The position numbers and the translations under genes were made by a program. The notes beneath the pieces are model-generated. The model made no database searches, was not told the origin of the DNA, and worked only from the letters and a program-made list of their open reading frames with translations. A stretch of DNA of 64,000 nt from Bacteroidota bacterium. Lineage in GTDB: Bacteria; Bacteroidota; Bacteroidia; Flavobacteriales_D; Sanyastnellaceae. Numbering within the stretch: the first letter of the stretch is position 1; each line of letters opens with the position of its first letter. Positions 9,427 to 18,027 of the stretch are shown here, piece after piece. The stretch is from NCBI GenBank assembly GCA_027624855.1, contig JAQBTQ010000001.1:124001-188000 (forward strand), written 5' to 3'.

Positions 9427-11319
9427 CTATTGTTTTAGCAATCGAAAGACGCAAACTGCGTCATCTTCAACGACAGTGAGTAAGAACGGGCCGGCCATAC
9501 AATTGGCGGTATGAACACGCCAAATAGCATCAGAGGGCACATATCCGTTCGAGCAAATTCTTCCTCTTACGTCTGAAATTTGCCAGTATGCCCCAGATTG
9601 AAACCCTTCAAGACTGACCCATTCATTGAATGGGTTAGGGTACACCTTGCCTTCAAAATCCCGGATCTCTTCAAATGTGCTCACCAAAGTATTTACGTCA
9701 ACTAAATGCTCCAATGATTCAAAGCTGAATGAACCATCGTATTCAAAAATGACATTGATGGGATCACCGCTTTCGCCTAACGATTCTATCGTGCAATAAC
9801 CATCAACTCCCCCCCATGCTGATCCATTCAATCCATCACCGTAAGTGTCCGTCAAAATGAACGTATAGCAACCCAGTCCAGGCAAGGAAAGATTGAATTG
9901 ATACAACCCCTCATTGTCATACGTCCCTGGATTTGCTTCATCTACGACATTGCCCTCTGCATCTATCAACACCCAACCCGTCTCTCCGCCCCAAGAATCG
10001 GTTTGAAGCGTCACCAACCATTGCGTGGTCCCTTGATCCACCTCGTTTACTTCCGCTTGAAGCACGTTGTTCATTTCATTTCCATCTTCGTAACCGAGGC
10101 TAAATTCGATGGTTGATTCCCCTGCAAATACATACATTCCCAGATTGAATTCAGCAGATTGATAAGTGCTCAATGATCCTGACCAGTCAGATGCAAGAAC
10201 AACTTCTCCATCCATTATCATTTCAACTGTCAAGGCTTGGGCATCACCTGCAAAAATGGTGTCCGCTCCCCAGTTCGTCAATTGGACAACCATTGGAGAT
10301 GCATTCTCACCGCATACTTCTGTTGGCCCCAGATACGCCGAAATACCCAAATCATTGGAAAGCGAGGGAACCAAAGAGAACTTCCAATTGGTGGACATGT
10401 AATCGAACGATCCAGGATCCATGCTCATACCATTGATCAAGTAAACCTCGTCAGCAATCACAAAGGATGCCGGCGCCCAACGCGACATTCCTGGATGAGC
10501 CGGCCAAGCATTCCATTCATTTGATGCAGGGTCGTATTGCCAAAATTCGCCTGTTTCCATGGAACTGTGACTCTCCCCATCACCGCTGAGCGCATAGCCC
10601 ATGCCATTGTGCGCAAATTGAGTGCCTGCCACCCGGCCCTCTGCAGGGAGGGTCGCCATTTCAGTCCAAACTTCTGTGGTAGGGTCATAACGGTACCACT
10701 CGTTGTAAATGTTTGGACCATTATGGCCAAATCCAACGTAAATGGAGCCATCAATTCCGAATTGAAACGGATGATGACGCTCTGTTCCAGGAAAGTCAGG
10801 TTTTTGACTCCATTCGTCGGTGAGCATGTCGTATTCCCACCAATCGTCCAAATCTCCACCCGCACCAGATCCCAATCCCATGAAAACTTTATCCCCCTCG
10901 GCCACCATTGCAGGATGTGCCCGACCCTCGCACGGGCATGATGCGCGCTCCGTCCAAGTCATGCTATCTGGATCAAAGACCCATAAGTCGTTCAAAAATC
11001 CCTCAGTCGAAATTCCAAAACCCATCCAAGCTTTTCCATTCCAATCATCGCCTATGGTATAACCTCGGGCAGGGCCTGGAAAATTTTCCATTTCAGACCA
11101 AGTATCGGTAGTTGGGTTATACTGATAAAATGAGTTTGTAAATCCCGAAGGAGATTCACCGGCTACCAGGTAACCCATTGAATCCAATGCAAACCCATAA
11201 CTATGATTCGAGATGAAATCATTGGCAACGGGAGCAACCGGCGTCCAACCTTGTGCATGCAGAGCTGCAACGGATAACAGGAGACCCAGAAACGACAGAG
11301 AAATTTTAGAAGACATCAT
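9427..11319 (-). CDS. Kelch-like beta-propeller secreted protein, T9SS type A
   Basis: A 630-residue protein with signal peptide MMSSKISLSFLGLLLSVAALHAQ. Residues about 30-310 hold repeated Kelch-type blades (patterns such as YNPTTDTWSEM, DPDSMTWTERA, YDPTTEVWTEM), predicting a beta-propeller. A middle region has CARDB-like and jelly-roll-like beta segments (TDSWGGETGWVLIDAEG). The C-terminus has VYPNPFNEWVSLEG followed by a short beta domain, the T9SS type A sorting signal. The function is presumably surface or extracellular binding; no catalytic site is visible. Its gene is tail-to-tail with the lectin gene and head-to-head with the TonB receptor gene. Confidence 0.88.
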   Translation of the reverse strand: MMSSKISLSFLGLLLSVAALHAQGWTPVAPVANDFISNHSYGFALDSMGYLVAGESPSGFTNSFYQYNPTTDTWSEMENFPGPARGYTIGDDWNGKAWMGFGISTEGFLNDLWVFDPDSMTWTERASCPCEGRAHPAMVAEGDKVFMGLGSGAGGDLDDWWEYDMLTDEWSQKPDFPGTERHHPFQFGIDGSIYVGFGHNGPNIYNEWYRYDPTTEVWTEMATLPAEGRVAGTQFAHNGMGYALSGDGESHSSMETGEFWQYDPASNEWNAWPAHPGMSRWAPASFVIADEVYLINGMSMDPGSFDYMSTNWKFSLVPSLSNDLGISAYLGPTEVCGENASPMVVQLTNWGADTIFAGDAQALTVEMIMDGEVVLASDWSGSLSTYQSAEFNLGMYVFAGESTIEFSLGYEDGNEMNNVLQAEVNEVDQGTTQWLVTLQTDSWGGETGWVLIDAEGNVVDEANPGTYDNEGLYQFNLSLPGLGCYTFILTDTYGDGLNGSAWGGVDGYCTIESLGESGDPINVIFEYDGSFSFESLEHLVDVNTLVSTFEEIRDFEGKVYPNPFNEWVSLEGFQSGAYWQISDVRGRICSNGYVPSDAIWRVHTANCMAGPFLLTVVEDDAVCVFRLLKQ

Positions 11320-11344
11320 TGCATCAAGTTACAAATTAATTTTG
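11319..11344 (+). promoter_or_regulatory. Possible Bacteroidota promoter for the TonB receptor gene
   Basis: TAATTTTG at 11337-11344 matches the Bacteroidota -7 box TAnnTTTG exactly and lies 37 nt before the ATG at 11382. A TTG at 11319-11321 could be the -33 element, but the gap is 15 nt rather than about 19, so only the -7 box is convincing. Confidence 0.45.
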
Positions 11345-11381
11345 CGGGTCAACATTCGTAAGATCCAATTGTAACTATGAC

Positions 11382-13757
11382 ATGAAGTGCTGGTCCCTGC
11401 TCATTTGGCTATTGTGCCTAGCGCAATGCTACATGGCTCAATCCCACCAATTGAGTGGATACATACAGGACGCCGCAAGTGGAGAAATGTTGTTGGGAGC
11501 CACCGTGTGGTGCGCATCTGAGCAATCAGGAACGGGAACCAATGCCTTTGGTTTTTACTCCCTCTCCCTTCCTTCTGGCAAGCACGAATTGACCGTCTCG
11601 TATATCGGTTACACTCCTCAATCCTTTGAAGTTGATGTCAACAAGGATTTGAAATTGGATTTTGAACTCAGTGCGGGAGTCGCCATTGACGAAGCCGTGG
11701 TCACTGGTGAATCATTCAATCGAATTGAAGACCAAGTGCAAATGTCCAAGATGGAAATCCCGATGGAACAAGTGCGTCGTCTACCGGCCATTGGCGGCGA
11801 AGTAGACTTGCTGAAAAGCCTGCAACTGATGCCCGGGGTGCAATCCGGTGGTGAGGGTACGTCTGGGTTGTACGTGCGCGGTGGGAGCCCCGACCAAAAC
11901 CTCATCGTCCTGGACGGCGTTCCACTCTACAGCGTAAGTCATTTGTTTGGGTTTTTCTCGGTATTCAACTCAGATGCGGTCAAGCAAATGACGATAACGA
12001 AGGGCGGATTTCCAGCGCGTTTTGGCGGGCGGCTGTCTTCCGTTTTGGAAGTGAACATGAAGGACGGCAACATGCGCGAGGTGCACGGCACCGCCAACGT
12101 GTCGGTGCTCGCCTCGAAGTTCATGGTGGAAGGCCCCATCGTTAAGGACAAAGCCTCGTTCATGCTGAGTGGGCGCCGAACGTACCTCGACTTATTGGTC
12201 AATCCCATCATCGCTTCCGTCAATTCACAAAACCCCGAAATCCAAACCGATCCGAGGTACTTTTTCTACGACCTCAACGGCAAGGTGAATTGGCGCATCG
12301 GAACTAAGGATCGGGTGTACTTAAGTTTTTTCAACGGAACGGACGATTTTGGTCTCGCGTCGACAGAAAAATTTGGGAGCTCAAGCTCCTCCATCGACTT
12401 TGGATTGGATTGGTTCAACAGCGTGGGTGCAGCGCGATGGAATCACGAGTGGACGCCCAAATTGTTCTCCAACCTCACACTGACCCGAAGCGAATATGCA
12501 TTCAATACCGGCATCGAGTTTTCAGAAACGGAAAACCTCGGAAGTGATTCCACCACCCAGCGATTTGCAAGCCTCTACCAGAGTGGAATCATCGATTATG
12601 CTGCACGCATGGATTTTAATTATGCATTGAGCAACGCGCACTATCTGCGATTTGGAGGTAACGTGACATGGCATCAATTCAATCCTGGTGCCACCACCTT
12701 TCAAGCCGAATTTGGACAAAGCTTTCCAAGCATCGACACCACCTTGGGTTCAGCTGGAGTGGAATCGGTTGAACAGTTTCTATTCATTGAGGACGAAATT
12801 CAGCTAGCCGATCGTTTCAAGGCGAACATTGGGCTCCACGGAGCCTTGCTCAATGTCAATGGCGCTTCATTTGGATCATTGCAACCACGTGTCGCCTTGA
12901 ACTTTCAGCTCAGGGACGGAAGTGCGATTAAGGCTTCATACGCTCGCATGAATCAATTCGTGCATTTGCTCACCAATGAAGGGCTTTCGCTGCCCACCGA
13001 CCTGTGGGTTCCTGCAACCGACCGAGTCGACCCCCAATCGAGCGCTCAATGGGCTGCGGGATGGGCCAAAACGTTTGGCGAGTTGGAATGCAGTGTCGAG
13101 GGGTACTACAAAACCATGGACGGGTTGTTGAGCTACAAGGAAGGCGCAAGTTTCAGCAATACGATCAATGCGGATTGGGAAGAGCAAGTCACCCAAGGCC
13201 AAGGCACCGCCTATGGTTTCGAATTCCTCCTACAAAAGAAGCACGGCCGAACCACGGGTTGGGTTGGCTACACTTTGAGTTGGGCGGAACGGCAATTTGA
13301 TGAGATCAACAGCGGTAATTGGTTTCCTTATACCTATGATCGTCGCCACGATGCATCGGTTGTCTTGATGCATCGCCTTTCGGATCGCGTTGACTTTTCG
13401 GCAACATGGGTTTATGGCACTGGACGTGCACTGACCTTGCCTGAATCCACGTTTCGTGCATTTGTTCCTGCGAGTTTCGCAGGTTATACTCCGGATATGT
13501 ATGGATTTGATGTAGAAATTCCGAGTGCAAAAAATGCATACCGCACCAGCCCTTATCACCGAGCCGATGTTTCGTTGACATTTATCAAAGAAAAATCGGC
13601 TTATACGCGGTCAATGATTTACAGCATTTACAACGTTTACAATAACCTCAATCCATTTTTCTCCCTCGTGGATGAAAACATCGACGGCACCCGTGTCATT
13701 CGCGAATACGGCATCTTTCCCATCATTCCATCCATTGCGTGGCGCGCAGAATTCTGA
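11382..13757 (+). CDS. TonB-dependent outer-membrane receptor with carboxypeptidase-like N-domain
   Basis: A 791-residue outer-membrane receptor. A signal peptide (MKCWSLLIWLLCLAQCYMAQ) precedes a carboxypeptidase-regulatory-like domain at about residues 22-105 (GYIQDAASGEMLLGATV... GFYSLSLPSGKHEL). Next is a plug domain, about 125-240 (LMPGVQSGGEGTSGLYVRGG, LIVLDGVPLY, KGGFPARFGGRLSSVLE), then a 22-strand-type barrel. It lacks the long SusC form and is 791 residues, typical of the class paired with DUF4249 lipoproteins. The DUF4249 gene starts 3 nt after its stop, so the two form a bicistronic unit. The imported ligand, driven by TonB, is unknown. Confidence 0.92.
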   Translation: MKCWSLLIWLLCLAQCYMAQSHQLSGYIQDAASGEMLLGATVWCASEQSGTGTNAFGFYSLSLPSGKHELTVSYIGYTPQSFEVDVNKDLKLDFELSAGVAIDEAVVTGESFNRIEDQVQMSKMEIPMEQVRRLPAIGGEVDLLKSLQLMPGVQSGGEGTSGLYVRGGSPDQNLIVLDGVPLYSVSHLFGFFSVFNSDAVKQMTITKGGFPARFGGRLSSVLEVNMKDGNMREVHGTANVSVLASKFMVEGPIVKDKASFMLSGRRTYLDLLVNPIIASVNSQNPEIQTDPRYFFYDLNGKVNWRIGTKDRVYLSFFNGTDDFGLASTEKFGSSSSSIDFGLDWFNSVGAARWNHEWTPKLFSNLTLTRSEYAFNTGIEFSETENLGSDSTTQRFASLYQSGIIDYAARMDFNYALSNAHYLRFGGNVTWHQFNPGATTFQAEFGQSFPSIDTTLGSAGVESVEQFLFIEDEIQLADRFKANIGLHGALLNVNGASFGSLQPRVALNFQLRDGSAIKASYARMNQFVHLLTNEGLSLPTDLWVPATDRVDPQSSAQWAAGWAKTFGELECSVEGYYKTMDGLLSYKEGASFSNTINADWEEQVTQGQGTAYGFEFLLQKKHGRTTGWVGYTLSWAERQFDEINSGNWFPYTYDRRHDASVVLMHRLSDRVDFSATWVYGTGRALTLPESTFRAFVPASFAGYTPDMYGFDVEIPSAKNAYRTSPYHRADVSLTFIKEKSAYTRSMIYSIYNVYNNLNPFFSLVDENIDGTRVIREYGIFPIIPSIAWRAEF

Positions 13758-13760
13758 GTC

Positions 13761-14723
13761 ATGAAACAGTTTGTTTATCTCATCTTATTGGTCATTGGCA
13801 TTGCAGGTTGCGGTAAGCTTAGTGAAGGGGTTGTGCGCGAGATTGAATTCCCTGAGCACGACCCGCAAATCGCATTAACCTTCATGGCGAGGCCCACTGC
13901 GGACTCTTTGGTAGCTCGAGCGCATTCTTCAGCAGGAATCTTGGACTCCATTGGCAGCAAGCGCATCATGGAAGCGATTTTCACCTTGGAACACACCTCA
14001 GGAACAGCGATTACTTGGGGTGGAGAGGTTGATTGGATTCAAGGATTGGGCCATGTTTTAACCGACGTTGAATTGGCTGATGGTCAATGGACATTGACCG
14101 TCGAAGCACCTCAATTTGAGACGGTCACTGCGACACAAGTCATGCCCCCTCGCATTGATTCCATTGGCGACTATTCATATTCCTACGCCTCCGACCTCGC
14201 GAATGAATTCGTGGATGAAGACGAATTTGGGAATGTTTATTTGAGTCGAACGATCGAATTTGAATTGACGCTTCCCGATCGTGTGGAGTCGAATGATCAT
14301 TTCTTGGTTCGCGCCCAAAAGGCTTTCAACTGGGAAGATTTTGAAGAGAATTCAGAGTTTGGGGGCTATGCATTCCTCAATCCTCGGGTAGAAGATGATC
14401 CACGCATTGTTTGGAACCAATTGTGCGGTGGTTATTTGATAGAGGACATTGACGCCGTCGAGGCGCTCAATGGATTGCCATTTGAAATTTTCCAAGAAGC
14501 ATGGGGACCTGATTTAGATGTGGTCGTTAGCGAACCCGTTGTCATCGAAATCTGTGCCGTATCGCCAGAGATGGCACAATATTATCAGCGCCTAGACCTC
14601 ATCAGCAACCCCTCTGGAGGTCCGCTATTCACCGAACCTGTCCTTGCCTACAGCAACGTGAGCAGTGGCTATGGGTGCTTCGGGTTGTACACCAGCAGCA
14701 CCCTTCCACTTCAATTTGACTGA
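13761..14723 (+). CDS. DUF4249 family lipoprotein, partner of the TonB receptor
   Basis: A 320-residue lipoprotein. The start MKQFVYLILLVIGIAGCGKL has a lipobox (IAGC) with Cys17 as the predicted acylation site. The remainder is a beta-rich domain with the usual features of DUF4249: an early TADSLVA segment, a central beta-sandwich, and a late stretch holding SNPSGGPLFTEP and SNVSSGYGCFGLY. Members are almost always encoded next to a TonB receptor of the class seen here and are thought to act as its surface lid or accessory. The 3-nt spacing from the receptor stop supports co-translation. It ends 8 nt from the convergent small membrane gene. Confidence 0.88.
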   Translation: MKQFVYLILLVIGIAGCGKLSEGVVREIEFPEHDPQIALTFMARPTADSLVARAHSSAGILDSIGSKRIMEAIFTLEHTSGTAITWGGEVDWIQGLGHVLTDVELADGQWTLTVEAPQFETVTATQVMPPRIDSIGDYSYSYASDLANEFVDEDEFGNVYLSRTIEFELTLPDRVESNDHFLVRAQKAFNWEDFEENSEFGGYAFLNPRVEDDPRIVWNQLCGGYLIEDIDAVEALNGLPFEIFQEAWGPDLDVVVSEPVVIEICAVSPEMAQYYQRLDLISNPSGGPLFTEPVLAYSNVSSGYGCFGLYTSSTLPLQFD

Positions 14724-14731
14724 GGTGAATC

Positions 14732-15040
14732 TTATTGCACAATGATTCCCATTGCACTCATCGCACCATACAGTCCTCCAATCAACAACACCGAAACAAT
14801 TGCTACAAAACGTCGTCGACGTTCCATTCGCAACAACTGACTTAGGTGACCTTTGGAAAGGTTTCGAAGTTGTTGACCATAACGAACATTCCCCTCTTTC
14901 AATGCTTTTCTGGATCGATTGACCAAATCCCAATACACCTTTCGACGGTTGGTGATGCGGTATTCGAATTGCACTGCTTTTGGAGCATAAATAAGGGAAA
15001 TCACTCCCAAAATCGTAGAAAATAAAACTGAACTTACCAT
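14732..15040 (-). CDS. Small membrane protein with two transmembrane helices, unknown
   Basis: A 102-residue protein with a hydrophobic N-terminal helix (about 3-20, VSSVLFSTILGVISLIYAP) and a C-terminal helix (about 77-98, FVAIVSVLLIGGLYGAM). Between them is a very basic, arginine- and lysine-rich cytoplasmic-type loop (NRRKVYWDLVNRSRKALKEG). No family was recognised. It starts with ATG at 15040 and ends tail-to-tail with the DUF4249 gene. Confidence 0.65.
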   Translation of the reverse strand: MVSSVLFSTILGVISLIYAPKAVQFEYRITNRRKVYWDLVNRSRKALKEGNVRYGQQLRNLSKGHLSQLLRMERRRRFVAIVSVLLIGGLYGAMSAMGIIVQ

Positions 15041-15196
15041 ACTTATTTATACGTAAACCAACGAAAAAGGTTACGTTTTAAGCACTGATTTTCAGGGTTT
15101 TATTCCAATTATTGAGCCTCCGGAATCGGATTTACAATCCTTGTTTTTTGCGTCCATTGCGTTGATCCTTAATTTTATTGGCCAACCGCGCATCCA

Positions 15197-15376
15197 ATGA
15201 AAACCAAGCAACTTCCTCAAGTGATCGTTTTGATTGGCCTCGCATTGGTCGTTGCTGGCGTTGCCTTCAAACTGAATCAGTTGATGGGAGCAGAAATGCT
15301 GTTCAATGCAGGTGCTATCCTATTGGTCTTGGGATTGCTGATCTGGGCCATCGCATTGCTTCGTCGCAGAACTTAG
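15197..15376 (+). CDS. 59-residue two-helix membrane protein, GldL-like pattern
   Basis: An ATG at 15197 opens a 59-codon frame ending at TAG 15374-15376. The protein is basic at both ends (MKTKQ...LLRRRT) with two hydrophobic helices at about 8-24 and 36-55. The link AFKLNQLMGAEMLFNAGAI resembles the conserved hairpin of the T9SS motor protein GldL (FKxxHxxGAxxxLxxG), but the protein lacks the long GldL periplasmic part, so this is only a resemblance. It is followed 25 nt later by the DUF2805 gene. Base composition and a complete hydrophobic pattern support a real gene. Confidence 0.6.
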   Translation: MKTKQLPQVIVLIGLALVVAGVAFKLNQLMGAEMLFNAGAILLVLGLLIWAIALLRRRT

Positions 15377-15401
15377 GCGAGCCAACCGTGTTTATCTGGT
15401 T

Positions 15402-15686
15402 ATGCTGCCCATCGAACCCGACAATTTCAAAAACGAAGGCACCGACCTGGATGTTGAAGTCATCAATCGGATCATCGAGATGGCATGGGAGGACCGGACG
15501 CCGTTCGAAGCCATCGAAATGCAGTTTGGGCTCAAAGAAAACCAGGTCCGCGCCATCATGCGGAAACACATGAAGCGAAGCTCTTTTCACATGTGGCGCA
15601 AACGCGTTAAGGGCCGATCGACAAAGCATTTAGCCGGCCGTGGCACAGATGTTGTGCGGTTCAAAAGTGCCAATCAAAAAGGTTGA
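15402..15686 (+). CDS. DUF2805 / TIGR03643 family protein
   Basis: A 94-residue protein matching the conserved TIGR03643 core: residues about 19-60 read VINRIIEMAWEDRTPFEAI, then EMQFGLKENQVRAIMRKHMK, then SSFHMWRKRVKGR. The core has a helix-turn-helix look, with a helix, a turn at GL and a second basic helix, so nucleic-acid binding is plausible, but no function has been established for the family as far as I know. The ATG at 15402 follows the 59-residue gene by 25 nt. Length is normal for the family. Confidence 0.88.
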   Translation: MLPIEPDNFKNEGTDLDVEVINRIIEMAWEDRTPFEAIEMQFGLKENQVRAIMRKHMKRSSFHMWRKRVKGRSTKHLAGRGTDVVRFKSANQKG

Positions 15687-15713
15687 TACCTTGCAGGGTT
15701 AAAACTGCCTTCA

Positions 15714-16244
15714 TTGAAACGATTCCTCTTCCGATTTTTATTGCTCGCAATGGTCAGTTGCAATGATGCTGAATCACTGGATCAAGTCGAACAATCGGCC
15801 ATAGCTGAAGTTGTTCAATACACTTTTGACGGCCTCGCAGCGCATGATAGCACCATGCTTTCCGCCGTTGTGCTGCCGAAAGCAAATTTTCAACGCTGGG
15901 CATCGGACTCTGCGGGCGTCTGGCGAACCGTCAATTTGTCGGGAGCATCATTTGCCAGCCGATTGGGCCAGCCTGGCCCCTCGTACCTCGAACGATTTTG
16001 GGATGCAGATATCCGGGTGGATGATGAAGTTGCCATTTTTTCAGCACCCTACGATTTTTGGGTTGAGCAAACCTGCAGCCACTGCGGCTACGACATCATT
16101 ACGCTCCTTCGCACCGAAGCAGAGGATTCGGACTTCCGTGGTTGGCGTATCGCCTCCCTCACTTACACGGTTGATGCATCAGGCGAAGAAGCCTGCCGAA
16201 TGCGATTCCCCTGCATGCCAGAATCGCCTTTTTCTGCCAATTGA
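15714..16244 (+). CDS. Lipoprotein with possible NTF2-like fold, TTG start
   Basis: A 176-residue lipoprotein. The start is TTG at 15714, the only sensible one because it opens MKRFLFRFLLLAMVSCND, a signal with lipobox MVSC. The mature part has a helix at the start (VEQSAIAEVVQYTFDGLAAHD) and later strands ending in GWRIASLTYTV, the order seen in SnoaL/NTF2-like domains; this is inferred from layout only. A CSHCGYD pair of cysteines may form a disulphide. The gene lies 27 nt after DUF2805 and just before the tRNA. Confidence 0.7.
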   Translation: MKRFLFRFLLLAMVSCNDAESLDQVEQSAIAEVVQYTFDGLAAHDSTMLSAVVLPKANFQRWASDSAGVWRTVNLSGASFASRLGQPGPSYLERFWDADIRVDDEVAIFSAPYDFWVEQTCSHCGYDIITLLRTEAEDSDFRGWRIASLTYTVDASGEEACRMRFPCMPESPFSAN

Positions 16245-16261
16245 GAATGCGCAAAAAAAAC

Positions 16262-16293
16262 TTGCAGGAATTGCGTTCTACATAGTAATTTCG
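16262..16293 (+). promoter_or_regulatory. Probable promoter of the tRNA-Arg gene
   Basis: TTG at 16262-16264, a 21-nt spacer and TAATTTCG at 16286-16293 fit the Bacteroidota promoter TTG...TAnnTTTG with one mismatch. The -7 box ends 10 nt before the first base of the tRNA, which is the distance expected for a short leader. Confidence 0.55.
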
Positions 16294-16303
16294 CCCCCTC
16301 TTT

Positions 16304-16377
16304 GGCCCCGTAGTTCAACTGGATAGAATATCAGATTTCGGCTCTGAGGGTTGGGGGTTCGAATCCTCCCGGGGTCA
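16304..16377 (+). tRNA. tRNA-Arg (anticodon TCG)
   Basis: The 74-nt sequence folds as a cloverleaf. The acceptor stem GGCCCCG pairs with CGGGGTC (one G-T pair), with A as discriminator base. The anticodon stem TCAGA/TCTGA closes the loop TTTCGGC, giving anticodon TCG, which reads CGA and probably other CGN codons. The T arm contains GGTTCGAATCC. No CCA is encoded (the genomic sequence reads A-CAA), so the tRNA nucleotidyltransferase must add it, as is usual in Bacteroidota. Confidence 0.95.
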
Positions 16378-16387
16378 CAAAGATAAA

Positions 16388-16411
16388 GCCTCCCAATTGG
16401 GAGGCTTTTTT
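16388..16411 (+). terminator. Rho-independent terminator after tRNA-Arg
   Basis: A perfect 7-bp stem GCCTCCC / GGGAGGC with an AATT loop (16388-16405) is followed directly by six T residues. It lies 10 nt downstream of the tRNA and should end its transcript. Confidence 0.9.
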
Positions 16412-16488
16412 GTCCTTCTTCATCAGAGAAGAACTTATCTCAAAACATCTAAGAATTTCAAGAATACAAATCACAAAGCGCACAAAGA

Positions 16489-17391
16489 CTATAGTTTCTT
16501 TATCAGAATATATTCTTTATCAAAGTCTTCAATTTGCAGAGTTTGCTTTGCGTTGCATGTACCTTGGGAATATCTAATTTCTGGACGACCTAACCTATTA
16601 ACCTCCCTCTTAAAACAGCCGGTGGATTTAACTACGACAAAAACATCTTTGTTTTCAATATCGCTGCTATTTACTTCGAATCCCAAATTAAAAGAAACAG
16701 ATTTTGAATGCGAGAAATCATTCCCATAATCAGCATAATTTCCCAAGTATGATCCATAATCTTTCCACCTACGAAACTCATAGCCTAATGTGCCTAGCAA
16801 TTTTAATTCACCGTCGATCATTTGATAGGCCAAAAAAGGAGGAAGCAGTGGATTGTTAGTCTCTGATTCTATGGAAACTCGGACTAATAGATGCACATTT
16901 CCTCTTGTAGCATCTCTCAATCTGTATTCATGTCCATAATCATCAAAAGACCACCTTTTACCAGTCCACACTTTTTCGATACGCAGAGATAAACCATCAA
17001 ATTTAGGATTTGAATTAGGTTTTAAAATTTTATAACCAAGTGCTTTTTTTCTTTCTGCTTCAACTCTATTTCTTTCAATTATCGCCTCAATTTCTTCTAT
17101 TTCTTTGATTGCATTTTCCGCATCTGATGTACCCGCATAATTATCAATAATACCTTGATATTCAGTTATTGATGCATTTAGGTCTCCTTCAGCGAAATAC
17201 TTTTGAGCTCTCATATTTCGTTGTTCAGGAGTGTTTTTGATTTCGGTCAACTCTAAAGAACAAATTCTGAGTTCTTCTTTTAATTTTTCAAGCTCTGATG
17301 CCAAAAGAATATTTTCCGATTTCAACTCTGAATCAGAACAGGAAGAGAATAATCCAGCAATCAATAGGAAAAGAGTAGTTTTTAATTGCAT
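16489..17391 (-). CDS. AT-rich coiled-coil lipoprotein, unknown
   Basis: A 300-residue lipoprotein. The signal MQLKTTLFLLIAGLFSSC has a lipobox (LFSSC). Residues about 20-55 form a short coiled coil (ELKSENILLASELEKLKEEL), then a TPR-like helix pair (QKYFAEGDLNASITEYQGII), then a charged helix (IEEIEAIIERNRVEAERKK), then a C-terminal beta domain without recognised homologs. Codon use is clearly more AT-rich than its neighbours, and it stands alone between tRNA-Arg and the YdeI gene. A tRNA-adjacent, compositionally different orphan may have been acquired, though no integrase or att-like repeat is visible. Confidence 0.75.
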   Translation of the reverse strand: MQLKTTLFLLIAGLFSSCSDSELKSENILLASELEKLKEELRICSLELTEIKNTPEQRNMRAQKYFAEGDLNASITEYQGIIDNYAGTSDAENAIKEIEEIEAIIERNRVEAERKKALGYKILKPNSNPKFDGLSLRIEKVWTGKRWSFDDYGHEYRLRDATRGNVHLLVRVSIESETNNPLLPPFLAYQMIDGELKLLGTLGYEFRRWKDYGSYLGNYADYGNDFSHSKSVSFNLGFEVNSSDIENKDVFVVVKSTGCFKREVNRLGRPEIRYSQGTCNAKQTLQIEDFDKEYILIKKL

Positions 17392-17547
17392 TTTTTTTCG
17401 CTTTAAATTAAAGATGGTTCGGATGATTCACGAAAGTTTTCCCATCAAATGTATGAAGTGTAGATACCACACTGCAAACAGTTAAGATGTTGAGAGTCCA
17501 ATATTTGCACCTTTTTATTTTTCTCGTATATGTATGAATTCAAGAAC

Positions 17548-18024
17548 TCAAACCCCCAAAAACTCCATCAACTTCATGATCCGCTTGGCCGCCGTTTCAG
17601 GGGTTTTTGCGCTGGCAATTTGGTGGATTGCATTGCGGCGTTTGCCGGGAAGCATGGCGTCGAACTTGCGTTCAAATTCGGGGTCGTCTGCAAGCATTTC
17701 CTCAAGGTCCTCCGGGAGAGGCATACCGTATTTGCTTTCATCAGGCACCAAGTCAACATTCAGCCAATCCCCCAATCGTGCCTCGACTGATCGCATTTTT
17801 TGTTTGCTCAGGACAATGAACCATGATCCTTCCCCTGTGGGCAACAATCCACAGGACCAAGTCACCGCATCTTGAATTGTGCACAGCCAGCGCTTTTGAC
17901 CCGTGGCCCGCATCGGCTCTGCGGCTTCTTTGGGCAATTCGAGGTAATGCATGCCGCCATCCATGGAAAAACGCTTGACTTGGGCGGCGAAATTGAACTG
18001 CGACACCGAGTTGTGTGTATTCAT
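17548..18024 (-). CDS. YdeI/OmpD-associated family protein with DUF1905 domain
   Basis: A 158-residue protein. The first part (QFNFAAQVKRFSMDGGMHYLELPKE) matches a DUF1905 beta-barrel domain. The C-terminal part has the YdeI/OmpD-associated signature: an LEEMLADDPEFERKFDAML stretch followed by PGKRRNAIHQIASAKTPET and a basic helix. Homologs are small cytoplasmic proteins, linked in some species to bacteriocin or peptide resistance; the actual activity is unclear. The start at 18024 is needed to include the first DUF1905 strand. That places it only 3 nt from the divergent gene's ATG at 18028, so any promoter for either gene lies inside the other. Confidence 0.88.
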   Translation of the reverse strand: MNTHNSVSQFNFAAQVKRFSMDGGMHYLELPKEAAEPMRATGQKRWLCTIQDAVTWSCGLLPTGEGSWFIVLSKQKMRSVEARLGDWLNVDLVPDESKYGMPLPEDLEEMLADDPEFERKFDAMLPGKRRNAIHQIASAKTPETAAKRIMKLMEFLGV

Positions 18025-18027
18025 AGT

